Source: JANXQZ01 sp038225555
GTDB taxonomy: Bacteria > Acidobacteriota > Terriglobia > Bryobacterales > Bryobacteraceae
Reading direction: 5' to 3'
Assembly (NCBI GenBank): GCA_038225555.1
Contig: JBBRRB010000001.1
Coordinates: forward strand, 248,001 to 312,000
DNA length: 64,000 bases
The translations under genes were made by a program, and so were the position numbers. The notes beneath the pieces were generated by a model that ran no database searches, was not told where the DNA came from, and was given only the letters and a program-made list of their open reading frames with translations. Numbering within the stretch: position 1 is the stretch's first letter; every line of letters starts with the position of its first letter. Shown piece after piece: positions 34,879 to 43,414 of the stretch.

Positions 34879-35458
34879 ATGTTCGTGTCGTTTATTGAGA
34901 AGCTAAAATACTCTGACTCAGTCGGCGCTATCGTCAAAATAACGTCGACTGCGATCTGCGGGTCGGATCTCCGCCTATACGACGGCTTCATGCCGACGAT
35001 GGAAGAGGGCGACGTGCTCGGCCACGAGCCGATGGGCGAGTAGTGGAAGTCGGAAGCGCAGTCAAGAAATTGCGCGCGGGTGATCGCGTGGTGGTTCCGT
35101 TTACCATCTCCTGCGGCCGAGTGTTATTTTTTGCAAGAAGAAATTGTATTCTCTTTGCGATACTTCGAACCCCAATGCGGAGATCGCGAGCAAGGCTATG
35201 GGACACTCGCCTGCGGGACTTTTCGGATTTTCCCATATGCCAGCGGCTCGATCGATGCGGTTTACGACAAGGTGAAGACCGCCCTGATGATGGAAACCGA
35301 TCGCTGAATCGCTGCTGAAGAAGGTGGAATCCGGCGAGATTGATCCGTCGTTCGTGATCATTCATGCCGTTTCGCTGGAACAGGCTCCTGAGATGTACTA
35401 GACGTTTCGCGATAAGAAGGATGGCTGCATCAAATTGGTGCTGAAGCTGGCAGCTTAA
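34879..35458 (+). pseudogene. Decayed zinc-dependent alcohol/formaldehyde dehydrogenase
   Basis: Fragments in different frames match one zinc alcohol dehydrogenase. From 34930: IVKITSTAICGSDLRLYDGFMPTME and GDVLGHEPMGE, carrying the catalytic Cys and the GHE motif, ending at an in-frame TAG caused by one missing G (GAGTAGTG for GAGGTAGTG). In the next frame VEVGSAVKKLRAGDRVVVPFTISCG continues. Further on, TSNPNAEIASKAMGHSPAGLFGFSHM is readable, then most of the NAD domain is deleted, and the C-terminus ESGEIDPSFVIIHAVSLEQAPEMY-stop-TFRDKKDGCIKLVLKLAA remains, with TAG in place of a sense codon. It is clearly nonfunctional. Confidence 0.9.
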
Positions 35459-35493
35459 TTCGCGGCGGGATTGTGTGATAGCATGGCCGGGAC

Positions 35494-36789
35494 TTGAAAT
35501 CTAACCGTGCTGTCATCCTTCCCGTGCTAGTCCTGGTCGGGATCAATATTCTGAATTTCTATGACCGCAATGCTCCCGGGGCTCTGGTTGAGCCGCTGCG
35601 CAAGGAGTTCCACTTATCCGACACGCAAATCGGATGGATGGGCAGCGTATTCATCTGGATTTACGCCATCATCGGAGTGCCGTTCGGCCGCATTGCGGAT
35701 ACGTGGAGCCGAAAGAAGCTCTTGGCATTTGGCGTGATCTTTTGGACGGCTCTGACGGCCTTGGCAGGTTTAGCTACGAGCTATCCCATGTTGCTCTTGT
35801 CGCGCATGGGGGTCGGCATCGGGGAAGCAGTCTGCGCGCCAACTGGAACGAGCTGGCTGGGCGATTTGTTTCCAGCTGCCCGGCGCGCGAGGGTGCTAGC
35901 TCTCTTCATGCTGGGCGTCCCGGTGGGTGGAGCGCTGGGATTTTTCTTCAGCGGCCCAATCGCGCAGGCCTTCGGATGGCGCACGGCCATGGTGGTGGCA
36001 GCGCTCCCGGCAATTCTTCTGGTGCCCGCACTCTTCCTCCTGCATGAGCCGGAGCGTGGTGCGTCGGAAGAGGTTCCGATCAGCAAGGAGCGCGGGTCCT
36101 TTAAAGATGTGCTCGCGATTCCCACGCTGTGGTGGATCATCGCTTCCGGGGTTTTTCTTAATTTTAATATGTATGCTGTGGGAACGTTCCTGCCGGCTTT
36201 TTTAGCCCGGGTGCATGGGCTGTCTCTGTCAAACTCAGGCATCGCGACCGGGTTCACTTATTTGATTGGAGGAGTTAGCGGAGGCTTGATCGCGGGTTAT
36301 CTGGGTGACCGGATCGTTCAAAAGCGAAAGGGCGGAAGGCTGCTGATCGCTGCCGTGATTGCCGTGATCGGCGCTCCGTTCGCTTATTTTGGAATCGTGC
36401 AACCCGCCGGATCGATAGTCCTTGCTCTGTCTTGTTTGACGATTGCGTATGGCGCGCTGAACACGTATTACGGTCTAGTTTACGCGTCGATTCAGGATAT
36501 CGTGGCCCCCGCGCAACGCGGTCTCACCATGGCAGTTTACTTTATGGCGATGTATTTGTGCGGCGCCTCCATGGGTCCGTTATTGACGGGCACCTTAAGC
36601 GATCGGCTTGCACGGCGAACGATGGCGCTGGCCGGTGCGGACAAGATGACCGAGGCCTTTAAGGCAGCCGGCTTGCAGCAGGCCATGTTGATTATCCCGG
36701 CCCTTTCGCTGGCATTGGCGGTTGTGCTTTATTTCGGATCTCGAACGATTACGAGGGATTTAGAACGTCGAGCCGCTTGTACGCTTTGA
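35494..36789 (+). CDS. MFS transporter (spinster/hexuronate-like)
   Basis: The 431-residue carrier has 12 predicted helices. Family marks are ILNFYDRNAPGALVEPLRKEFHLSDTQIGWMGS in helix 1 and loop, VPFGRIADTWSRKKLL (motif A) and MGVGIGEAVCAPTGTSWLGDLFP in helix 4, as in spinster-like and organic-anion MFS carriers. Substrate unknown. The TTG at 35494 is the only start near the first helix. The 3' end overlaps the convergent small gene by 41 bases. Confidence 0.87.
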   Translation: MKSNRAVILPVLVLVGINILNFYDRNAPGALVEPLRKEFHLSDTQIGWMGSVFIWIYAIIGVPFGRIADTWSRKKLLAFGVIFWTALTALAGLATSYPMLLLSRMGVGIGEAVCAPTGTSWLGDLFPAARRARVLALFMLGVPVGGALGFFFSGPIAQAFGWRTAMVVAALPAILLVPALFLLHEPERGASEEVPISKERGSFKDVLAIPTLWWIIASGVFLNFNMYAVGTFLPAFLARVHGLSLSNSGIATGFTYLIGGVSGGLIAGYLGDRIVQKRKGGRLLIAAVIAVIGAPFAYFGIVQPAGSIVLALSCLTIAYGALNTYYGLVYASIQDIVAPAQRGLTMAVYFMAMYLCGASMGPLLTGTLSDRLARRTMALAGADKMTEAFKAAGLQQAMLIIPALSLALAVVLYFGSRTITRDLERRAACTL

Positions 36790-36976
36790 CGGCGGCATTC
36801 TGAAATTCCCAGGCATCGGGGTCGTCTCGCGCGGGCGGGTCATTGTACTCGAGCATCAGAGCGTGCCCTTGAAAGAGGGCGCGGGCAATGAGCCTGGGGC
36901 CATTCGCTTCAAAGCGCGGGTATTTGCGGTAAGCTTCGCGGAGGGCGAGGTCGGCCAAGGCCGGATCGATTTCCAT
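36749..36976 (-). CDS. Small conserved-looking hypothetical protein
   Basis: The 75-residue soluble product (MEIDPALADLALREAYRKYP at the start, GPRLIARALFQGHALMLEYNDPPARDDPDAWEFQ in the middle) is helical and acidic, with no signal or membrane segment. I do not recognise the family. The ATG at 36976 was chosen because the longer in-frame start at 37021 would overlap the upstream propeller gene, whose stop ends two bases before. It is likely the last gene of the S55-propeller transcript. Confidence 0.65.
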   Translation of the reverse strand: MEIDPALADLALREAYRKYPRFEANGPRLIARALFQGHALMLEYNDPPARDDPDAWEFQNAAVKAYKRLDVLNPS

Positions 36977-36977
36977 G

Positions 36978-39140
36978 CTATTTGACCACCAACTTTTCCA
37001 CGGCTTGGTTTTCGTAGGCATCGGTCAGGCGGACCGCAATGGTCTGCTCCCCTTGACCCTGTCTATCTAGCATGAGCGTATACTCTGTTTCCAGCGCGTC
37101 TGAGAGCTTGGTCTTCGGCTCAACCAGTATCCAATCGCCGCCGTTAATGGAATACTCCGCGCGGTCGATGTTGCTCCGGGCGTCGACCGCCCTCCAGTGG
37201 ATCTCGATGCGTCCGGTGTGGGTAGTGTTGCCGAGATTTGAAATCCGAGGGGGCGTGTTATCCATCAGGAACGGGTCGGAGATCAAGCTCGCCGAGAGGG
37301 CCTCTGCCGGGATGTTGCCTGGTGAATCCGACGCAGTGACACGCAGCACGTATTCGCCGTCAGGAAAGGCGGTGCTGTCCCAACTCACATATTTCTCGCG
37401 AACTTTGTCTTTCAAGAGCTTCCAGGATGTTTCACCGACGCCGCGGATTTCCACGGCGTAGATGAGCGCGTCGCCGTTCTCGTCCAAAGCCGTCCAACGA
37501 GCGCCCAACATGCCCTTTGCGTAGGTCAGAGAGGGCGAAGTGCTGGAATCCGCGCTCGATGAGGATGGCCGCTTGCGTTGACCCATCGGAGGCAGCGTTA
37601 GCGATTGTGGAAGGGAAGTGGGAGTACTCGTGGTTGCCGGGGGAGATGGGAATTTATAGTTTGGCGGGGTAATCTCCAGATCCTCCACCAGGGGGGCGAT
37701 ATTTTTCGGCAGGTAAGCGATCTCCACGGACGCGACTTCCGCCGCCGCCGAGAGATCCACTTTATATTGCAGGAACCGTGCGGAAGGGGAGGCAATCCTG
37801 TCGTCCGCGTTCAGAGGCGCCCAGGCGCTCCAGTTTTCCTGAGGGCGGCTCAGGTTCCCGCTTCGAGTCATGACCCTCGCATTTTTCGTCGAGCCCCTCA
37901 AGGCGAAGCGTCCCCAATACGCAAATGATCCCGCGTCCAGCGTTTCGCTTTCGAAGCTGCCGCTCTTGGACGAGCCGTTTCCAATCTCGTAAACGCGGCC
38001 AATGTTGCCCGTTGCCGCGTACATGTGTCCGTCGAGGGTGGAGAGCAGGTTCGTAATTTGCGTGGGGGACGCGTCGATTAACTCAGTGTGGAGATGACTT
38101 GAATCCAGGCGGTAAATCTTGCCGCGATTGCCGGTTGCCAACAAGAGCCGATTTGACGAATCGAAGCCAAGCGCGTAGACAATATCTTGCGAGTTGCTGA
38201 AAACGCGATGCGGCGAGCCGTCGGATTCGATTCTATATACTTCCGATCCGCCCGAAATGGGGGCCGGTGTTGGAGGTACCGATGGAGGGGGGCTGGAAGC
38301 GCGCACCGGCGCGGCGGTCGCAGCAGTGGTAGACGGGGGGGGCACCGACGTGCTGATCACGGGTAAAGACACCGCGGACCGGGTTCCCACACCCGCGGCA
38401 TAGATCTCGCCCGTCTTGGCGACCGCGACGGCCGTAATCTCTCGTTTTGGGGTTTGGTACAAAACGAACCCACTTCCGTTAGCGGATACGCGGAGGATCA
38501 AACCGCCGGGTTCCGTCCCGACGATCAGGTTGTCTTGAGCATCGAGCGTAAGGGATCGAGCGTGGGTTTCGCCAGTCTTGAAGAACACGGAACCTTGGCC
38601 ATCTCGCCCTACTCGGAAAATCTGTCCCTGGTCGCCGGTGGCGACAAACAGATCGCCAGCGCGGTTGAAGGCCAAGGCCCAGATGTACTTCGCATGGGGA
38701 TCGAAGAAGAGCTGCGCTTTGCCTTGCGGAGAGACCTTATAAACCTTGCCATCGGGGTCGGTGGCGGCATAGATCTGGCCGTCACGGCCTACGGCGATGG
38801 CGTGAATTTCCAAACCCTCCAACTCGGCCAGCGTTTTGCCTTTCCCGGAAGGGTCGATTTCGAACAACTTGCAAGTGCCGCTGCCCGAGCCGCCTCCCCC
38901 TGCGTACAAGTGCCCTTTGCCGTCTGAGGCAAGAGCCCAGAGATAAGGCGTGGATGGATCGAATATCTCGCGAAACTCGGGCGCGAGATATAGCCGACCG
39001 TCGCTGCGCAGCGACAAATTAGTCAACGTGCCTTTTTCGAAGTCCGCCTGATCGGTGGTCTGCCAGAAGCGCGTCTCGACGGCTTGAGACTCCACCGTCA
39101 GCGCCGTAGAGGCGAGCAGTAGCAACAAAACGTTTTTCAT
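36978..39140 (-). CDS. Secreted beta-propeller protein
   Basis: The 720-residue protein has a signal peptide (MKNVLLLLLASTALTVESQA). Residues about 60-400 form a beta-propeller of NHL/PQQ-like blades (HAIAVGRDGQIYAATDPDGKVYKVSP, WALAFNRAGDLFVATGDQGQIFRVG, ITAVAVAKTGEIYAAGVG), interrupted by a Pro/Ser/Thr-rich linker near 265-300. The C-terminal half contains beta-sandwich-like segments (WRAVDARSNIDRAEYSINGGDW, RTSDSPGNIP-like VTASDSPGNIPAEAL) of the type found in sugar- or protein-binding domains. It is probably periplasmic or outer-membrane associated. It follows the S55 gene by 5 bases. Confidence 0.85.
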   Translation of the reverse strand: MKNVLLLLLASTALTVESQAVETRFWQTTDQADFEKGTLTNLSLRSDGRLYLAPEFREIFDPSTPYLWALASDGKGHLYAGGGGSGSGTCKLFEIDPSGKGKTLAELEGLEIHAIAVGRDGQIYAATDPDGKVYKVSPQGKAQLFFDPHAKYIWALAFNRAGDLFVATGDQGQIFRVGRDGQGSVFFKTGETHARSLTLDAQDNLIVGTEPGGLILRVSANGSGFVLYQTPKREITAVAVAKTGEIYAAGVGTRSAVSLPVISTSVPPPSTTAATAAPVRASSPPPSVPPTPAPISGGSEVYRIESDGSPHRVFSNSQDIVYALGFDSSNRLLLATGNRGKIYRLDSSHLHTELIDASPTQITNLLSTLDGHMYAATGNIGRVYEIGNGSSKSGSFESETLDAGSFAYWGRFALRGSTKNARVMTRSGNLSRPQENWSAWAPLNADDRIASPSARFLQYKVDLSAAAEVASVEIAYLPKNIAPLVEDLEITPPNYKFPSPPATTSTPTSLPQSLTLPPMGQRKRPSSSSADSSTSPSLTYAKGMLGARWTALDENGDALIYAVEIRGVGETSWKLLKDKVREKYVSWDSTAFPDGEYVLRVTASDSPGNIPAEALSASLISDPFLMDNTPPRISNLGNTTHTGRIEIHWRAVDARSNIDRAEYSINGGDWILVEPKTKLSDALETEYTLMLDRQGQGEQTIAVRLTDAYENQAVEKLVVK

Positions 39141-39145
39141 TCCAG

Positions 39146-41011
39146 CTATTTGACAACGATCTTGAGCGAGTAGCTGCCGGTGACAACCTGATCGAGAGGG
39201 ATGCTCCCTTGCTCCACGGCGCTCTCGGGGGATGTTGTGAATTGGCGACTCGCCGAACGCCCCGTCTGCATCACGTTCATTACCGATGGCGGAAGGCTGG
39301 GCATGATCTTATCTTCGACATACACCGTGGGCCTGGGCTCGATCAGAGAGACGTAAACCTGATTATTGGCTCGCTCCTGATTCAGAAGAGATACGGCTTG
39401 CGGGATATCAATGAATCGGTTTGCGCTGCCGGCTGCGCTTTGCATGCGATTCAGCGTGTCGGCATCGCTGAGGAGCACCCGATGTTCGCCTTTGGTCATG
39501 GTCGCCGGAATCTTAACCATGAATTCGCGTTCGATCCTCTCTCCCCGGTACGGCCTCAAGAATACCTTTACGGGCATTTGAGCACCGGCTTCCACCTCGC
39601 TGTTAGCAACCCACGCGTTCTCGATGCTCGCCTGCTTGCGCTCGGGAAACAGATCGATGGTGGCGTTCACGCTCTTCAATTTGGGCGTGTGAACAGAATT
39701 GAGGAAGAGACGATTGAAATGGTCGCCCCACCAGCCAGCCAGCATCATCGGCGCAGGCATGGGCGCTTCGCTGGTTGCGAGCATAGTGGCGAGCGACAAT
39801 TTCTCATGGTCGGCAAACTCGACGTCGCCGTGAAAACGATAGGTGGCTTCTTCTGCGAAATCGTTCGAGCCGTTGACCGAATTGAATAAGGTCAGCATCA
39901 TCAGGTACGGCGTCCATTTCTGCTGGACAAATACGTTGTAGTGCAGTTCCCGTTCCTTGCGGATGTGCGTGTCGTCCGAGTAGGATCGCACCTTGACGTT
40001 CACCGGCACCATCTCCGCGGTTTCCCCAAGCTGGCCCATGATGGCGCTGTGTCGATCCTGGTGAAGCGCTCCGACGATCTCTGTGGCGTTGCCGAACTTG
40101 TTGGGCTGGAACGCGGAGGCGAGAGTCATCAGCACCTCGCTCTTTGCCATGGGCATATCGACCGGGCCCAGATTGAAAATAGGATGGCCGCAAGCGAGCA
40201 CGTTCTTCCCGTCGTTATAAGTAACCGTGCACATGCCGGAGACGCTCATATCTCCCGACACCAGAACCGCCGAGACAGCGTCGCCGGGGTTGAGCGAATG
40301 CTGCCATCCAGCGACGGGCTTAGCGTCATGCATCGTGCTGGTGGAGCCGCCTGCCGCGACCGTCATGCCCATCTGTTGGAACAGCGGAGAAAACTGTTGC
40401 AACACGCCCTCGCCAAAACCGGAGAAAGTCAGCGGCGTCTCGATGGGGATCATCGTTTGCGACTGAGCCTGGAAGTTGCCGGAAGCGCCCGCCGAAACCA
40501 CCTGAGCCAGCATGCTGCCGGGAACAGTGACAGCCGCCTGCCGCGCGCCGCTATCCGGAGTACGCCCTTCGGAGGGCCGCGACTTGTCGAACTCGCTCAC
40601 TTCCAGCATCAGCTCGATGGGGGTGATGCCGCAAATGGCATCCGGCGAGAAAACGCTGAAACGCAAGGCGACCGCGCCCACCAACTTGCCGTCGATGTAC
40701 ACCGGGCTGCCGCTCATTCCGCCCGCGACGTTGGTGCGAATCGCCTTCCCGCCCATCTTGCCTAGGATGATGTCCTGGTGGGGACCCCATTGATTTTTCA
40801 GAATGCCGAGAATCTCGACTGGGATGGGCTCGGGGTCGTTGCCGGCCAGCACCGTCCAAGCCGTGGCTTTCATGCCGGGCTTGAGGTCTGATTCCTTGAA
40901 AATTTCAACTTTGCCCGATTTGGGTCGGACTGGTTCAGACTCAGAAGCGGTATTCTGAGCGGCTGCGGCGAACGAGAATACGGAGATGAGAGCGATGGCT
41001 CGCATTAACAT
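39146..41011 (-). CDS. SpoIVB-type S55 peptidase domain protein
   Basis: The 621-residue exported protein (signal MLMRAIALISVFSFAAAAQ) contains an S55-like domain near residues 30-350: GMKATAWTVLAGNDPEPIPVEILG, then AGGMSGSPVYIDGKLVGAVAL with the catalytic Ser in GMSGSP, and a His upstream in GPHQDIILG. The family is best known from SpoIVB, the sporulation signalling protease, but also occurs in non-sporulating acidobacteria. The rest is a beta-rich region of unknown role. A GTG start 27 bases upstream is possible; the ATG at 41011 after GGAAACACA is preferred. It heads a likely operon with the propeller gene. Confidence 0.85.
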   Translation of the reverse strand: MLMRAIALISVFSFAAAAQNTASESEPVRPKSGKVEIFKESDLKPGMKATAWTVLAGNDPEPIPVEILGILKNQWGPHQDIILGKMGGKAIRTNVAGGMSGSPVYIDGKLVGAVALRFSVFSPDAICGITPIELMLEVSEFDKSRPSEGRTPDSGARQAAVTVPGSMLAQVVSAGASGNFQAQSQTMIPIETPLTFSGFGEGVLQQFSPLFQQMGMTVAAGGSTSTMHDAKPVAGWQHSLNPGDAVSAVLVSGDMSVSGMCTVTYNDGKNVLACGHPIFNLGPVDMPMAKSEVLMTLASAFQPNKFGNATEIVGALHQDRHSAIMGQLGETAEMVPVNVKVRSYSDDTHIRKERELHYNVFVQQKWTPYLMMLTLFNSVNGSNDFAEEATYRFHGDVEFADHEKLSLATMLATSEAPMPAPMMLAGWWGDHFNRLFLNSVHTPKLKSVNATIDLFPERKQASIENAWVANSEVEAGAQMPVKVFLRPYRGERIEREFMVKIPATMTKGEHRVLLSDADTLNRMQSAAGSANRFIDIPQAVSLLNQERANNQVYVSLIEPRPTVYVEDKIMPSLPPSVMNVMQTGRSASRQFTTSPESAVEQGSIPLDQVVTGSYSLKIVVK

Positions 41012-41236
41012 TGTGTTTCCATTATGACTCGGTTTCACTTATTGGGACTGTCGCGGGAGTCGGGAGGTTGCTTTTTTCGGACATTGGCATTGGCGGGGGT
41101 GGTTTTGGGGTGTTCGCCTGCATATTGGCCATCTTCTTGTCGATCAACTCCCGCGCGGTCCTTCTATCGGCTCTTTTAGGTTTTCCCATTATCATCGAGG
41201 AGATTACAGTTACAAGTATGCCTGGGAAAAGCTCGG

Positions 41237-41242
41237 TATACT
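41237..41242 (+). promoter_or_regulatory. Candidate -10 box for the YncE-like gene
   Basis: TATACT lies 27 bases before the ATG, in the 257-base gap between two divergent genes. No good -35 is seen at 17 bases; TTACAA begins at 41210, with a 21-base spacer. The rest of the gap has no recognisable RNA or operator. Confidence 0.35.
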
Positions 41243-41268
41243 CAGTTAGCTGTTGGAGGAGGTTGTTC

Positions 41269-42333
41269 ATGCGACGATTTATCGTGGTGATGGTATCGGG
41301 GCTCTCACTGTTAGCCCTTATCGGATCGGCCCAGCAGACCGCCAGCTCCGGGCCATATAAGGTGCTGAAGACGGCGAAAGTTGGGGGCGGAGGCGGCTTC
41401 GACTATGTTTACGCCGATGACGCCGGACGCCGTTTATACATCCCCCGAGGCGGAACGCAAGGAACGCCGCCGGTGCCGGGTCGAGTCTCGGTCTTCAATC
41501 TCGATACGCTCGATCCCGTGGGGGAGATTCCGAACGCCAGCGCGCGGGGGGCGGCGGTAGACCCCAAGTCGGGCCATGGCTTCGCAACTAGCAAACCGGT
41601 GGTGATGTGGGACACCAAAACTCTTGCCACAATCAAGACGATCGATGTGGAAGGTGGGCCGGACGGCATTTTATTCGACTCGTTTAATAAGCGAGTCTAT
41701 GTGTTTAGCCATCGCGCGCCGAACGCCACAGTCATCAATGCGGCCGATGGATCCATCGTTGGCACTATCGATCTGGGCGGAGCGCCGGAACAGGCGGTCA
41801 CGGACGGCAAAGGCCACGTATACGTCGACATCGAAGACAAAGCCAACGTCGCCGTGATCGATGCGAAGACCATGGCTGTTACCGCCCATTATGATCTTGG
41901 AGATAAAGGCGGCACGCCCGCCGGGCTCGCGTTCGACGTCAAGAATCACGTCCTTTTCGTCGCCTGCCGCACGCCGGCCCCGGGCACGATGGTGATGCTC
42001 AATGCCGATACCGGGAAAGTGATCGCGAGTCTGCCTCTCGACGGCGGGTCGGACGGCGCCGTCTTTAATCCCGCTACCATGGAGGCCTTCAGCTCAGCCG
42101 GCAACGGCACGCTGACCGTCATCAAGGAAAACAGCCCGTCGAGCTTTGTGGTAGAGCAGACCGTTCAGACGATGCAAAGCGCTAAGACATTGACGTTGGA
42201 CGCCAAGACTGGGCACATTCTCCTGATTGGCGCTGAGTTCGCTCCCCCTCCCACACCTGCGCCCGCAGGAGGACGCCCGGGACGAGGTCCGATGGTGGCC
42301 GATTCGTTTTCTATTCTGGTGGTGGGAAAGTAA
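41269..42333 (+). CDS. Secreted YncE-like beta-propeller protein
   Basis: The 354-residue protein has a signal peptide (MRRFIVVMVSGLSLLALIGSAQQ) and a seven-bladed propeller of the YncE/YVTN type: FDYVYADDAGRRLYIPRGG, RVSVFNLDTLDPVGEIPN, AAVDPKSGHGFATSK, VYVDIEDKANVAVIDAKTMAVTAHYDLG. The Gly/Pro-rich tail precedes a short final strand. Its binding partner is unknown. The ATG at 41269 has a strong GGAGGAGG site upstream; the open frame before it is not credible coding sequence. Confidence 0.88.
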   Translation: MRRFIVVMVSGLSLLALIGSAQQTASSGPYKVLKTAKVGGGGGFDYVYADDAGRRLYIPRGGTQGTPPVPGRVSVFNLDTLDPVGEIPNASARGAAVDPKSGHGFATSKPVVMWDTKTLATIKTIDVEGGPDGILFDSFNKRVYVFSHRAPNATVINAADGSIVGTIDLGGAPEQAVTDGKGHVYVDIEDKANVAVIDAKTMAVTAHYDLGDKGGTPAGLAFDVKNHVLFVACRTPAPGTMVMLNADTGKVIASLPLDGGSDGAVFNPATMEAFSSAGNGTLTVIKENSPSSFVVEQTVQTMQSAKTLTLDAKTGHILLIGAEFAPPPTPAPAGGRPGRGPMVADSFSILVVGK

Positions 42334-42363
42334 TTTCCTGCGATCACCCGTCAGAGCCAAGCC

Positions 42364-43335
42364 TTACCATTTGACCAGTTCGACGCGGCGATTCTTGGCC
42401 CGGCCCTCGTCGGAGTCGTTGGAGGCTACAGGCGCATACATGCCGCACCCGAAGGAGTCGAGGCGGTTGGCGGCTATGCCGTATTTCGAAGTCAGTTCTC
42501 GGACTACCGTGGCGGCGCGGCGGCGGCTCAGGTCGAGATTGTAGTCGGATTTGCCTTGGTTGTCGGTGTGTCCGACGACATGCACATTCAGCCGCGAATT
42601 CGACGACAGCAGTTTGGCAATTTCCTGGAGAGTGGGGCGCGAATCGGGGCGGATCGAGTCTTTGTCCGTATCGAACGCGATGCCGTAAAGCGCAACTTTT
42701 CCCGCCGAATTGATGGAGCTGGACATGTCCGCGGCATTGACGAAGGTCATGTTTTCCTCCATCTTCTGCGGCTGAATGAGAATGACTTCCGCCAAGGCGC
42801 GATCCTTGGCCACCACGCCTTGGAGACGGTCCGGAATTATCCCGTCCAAGTAGGAAGTGACAAAGACATAGTAATAAACCGGATGTGCATCTTTCGATTT
42901 GCCGATCAGGACGCGTTCCTGGCTCTCGTTGTAGGCGAGGATCTGGCCCAAGTGATCTTCCTGGGCGATCTGATCGAGCGTAGGGCCGAACCAACCTTTG
43001 TCACTCGTGCCCTTCTCATATAAAGTGACCAGCCCGAGGCGTTGGAACTCCAGCTTGTAATTGCGAAGCAATTCGGCTGGCGAACGTCCGGCGGGCGCGA
43101 CATAGGAGTGACGGCTAACGAGGCCTTCCACCTTCTGGCTCTTTTCATAAGACGGCGGGCTCAGATCCTTTGGACGTCCGAGCGGAAGCAGGAATTCATC
43201 GAACTTGGGACCCCGATAACCGATGATTTCACTTCCGGCGTAGCGCTTCATATCGGGAGGATCCTGCGATCCGGGGAGATCCGCGCCGAATGAGCAAGAC
43301 GCGAAAGCCACAAACAGCGCAATTCGTTTTTTCAT
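42364..43335 (-). CDS. OmpA-family outer-membrane protein
   Basis: The 323-residue protein has a signal peptide (MKKRIALFVAFASCSFGA), a domain of about 170 residues of unknown fold (YAGSEIIGYRGPKFDEFLLPLG, GLVTLYEKGTSDKGWFGP), and a C-terminal OmpA peptidoglycan-binding domain (FDTDKDSIRPDSRPTLQEIAKLL, VVGHTDNQGKSDYNLDLSRRRA, FGCGMYAPVASNDSDEGRAKNRRVEL). The domain probably tethers the outer membrane to the wall. The ATG at 43335 follows AGGAG; an in-frame start at 43362 is less likely. Confidence 0.9.
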   Translation of the reverse strand: MKKRIALFVAFASCSFGADLPGSQDPPDMKRYAGSEIIGYRGPKFDEFLLPLGRPKDLSPPSYEKSQKVEGLVSRHSYVAPAGRSPAELLRNYKLEFQRLGLVTLYEKGTSDKGWFGPTLDQIAQEDHLGQILAYNESQERVLIGKSKDAHPVYYYVFVTSYLDGIIPDRLQGVVAKDRALAEVILIQPQKMEENMTFVNAADMSSSINSAGKVALYGIAFDTDKDSIRPDSRPTLQEIAKLLSSNSRLNVHVVGHTDNQGKSDYNLDLSRRRAATVVRELTSKYGIAANRLDSFGCGMYAPVASNDSDEGRAKNRRVELVKW

Positions 43336-43414
43336 GAAGAGCTCCTGGCGGCGCGAATTCATGTTCGCGGCCGCGTGCGCTGAGTATAGCGGAAATCGCG
43401 GCGATGCCGGAATC

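Noticed and set aside
41022..41270. An 82-codon minus-strand frame between the S55 gene and the YncE-like gene
   Set aside because: It starts on the complement of the neighbour's ribosome site, has a Pro-rich low-complexity end and no recognisable family; it may be chance.
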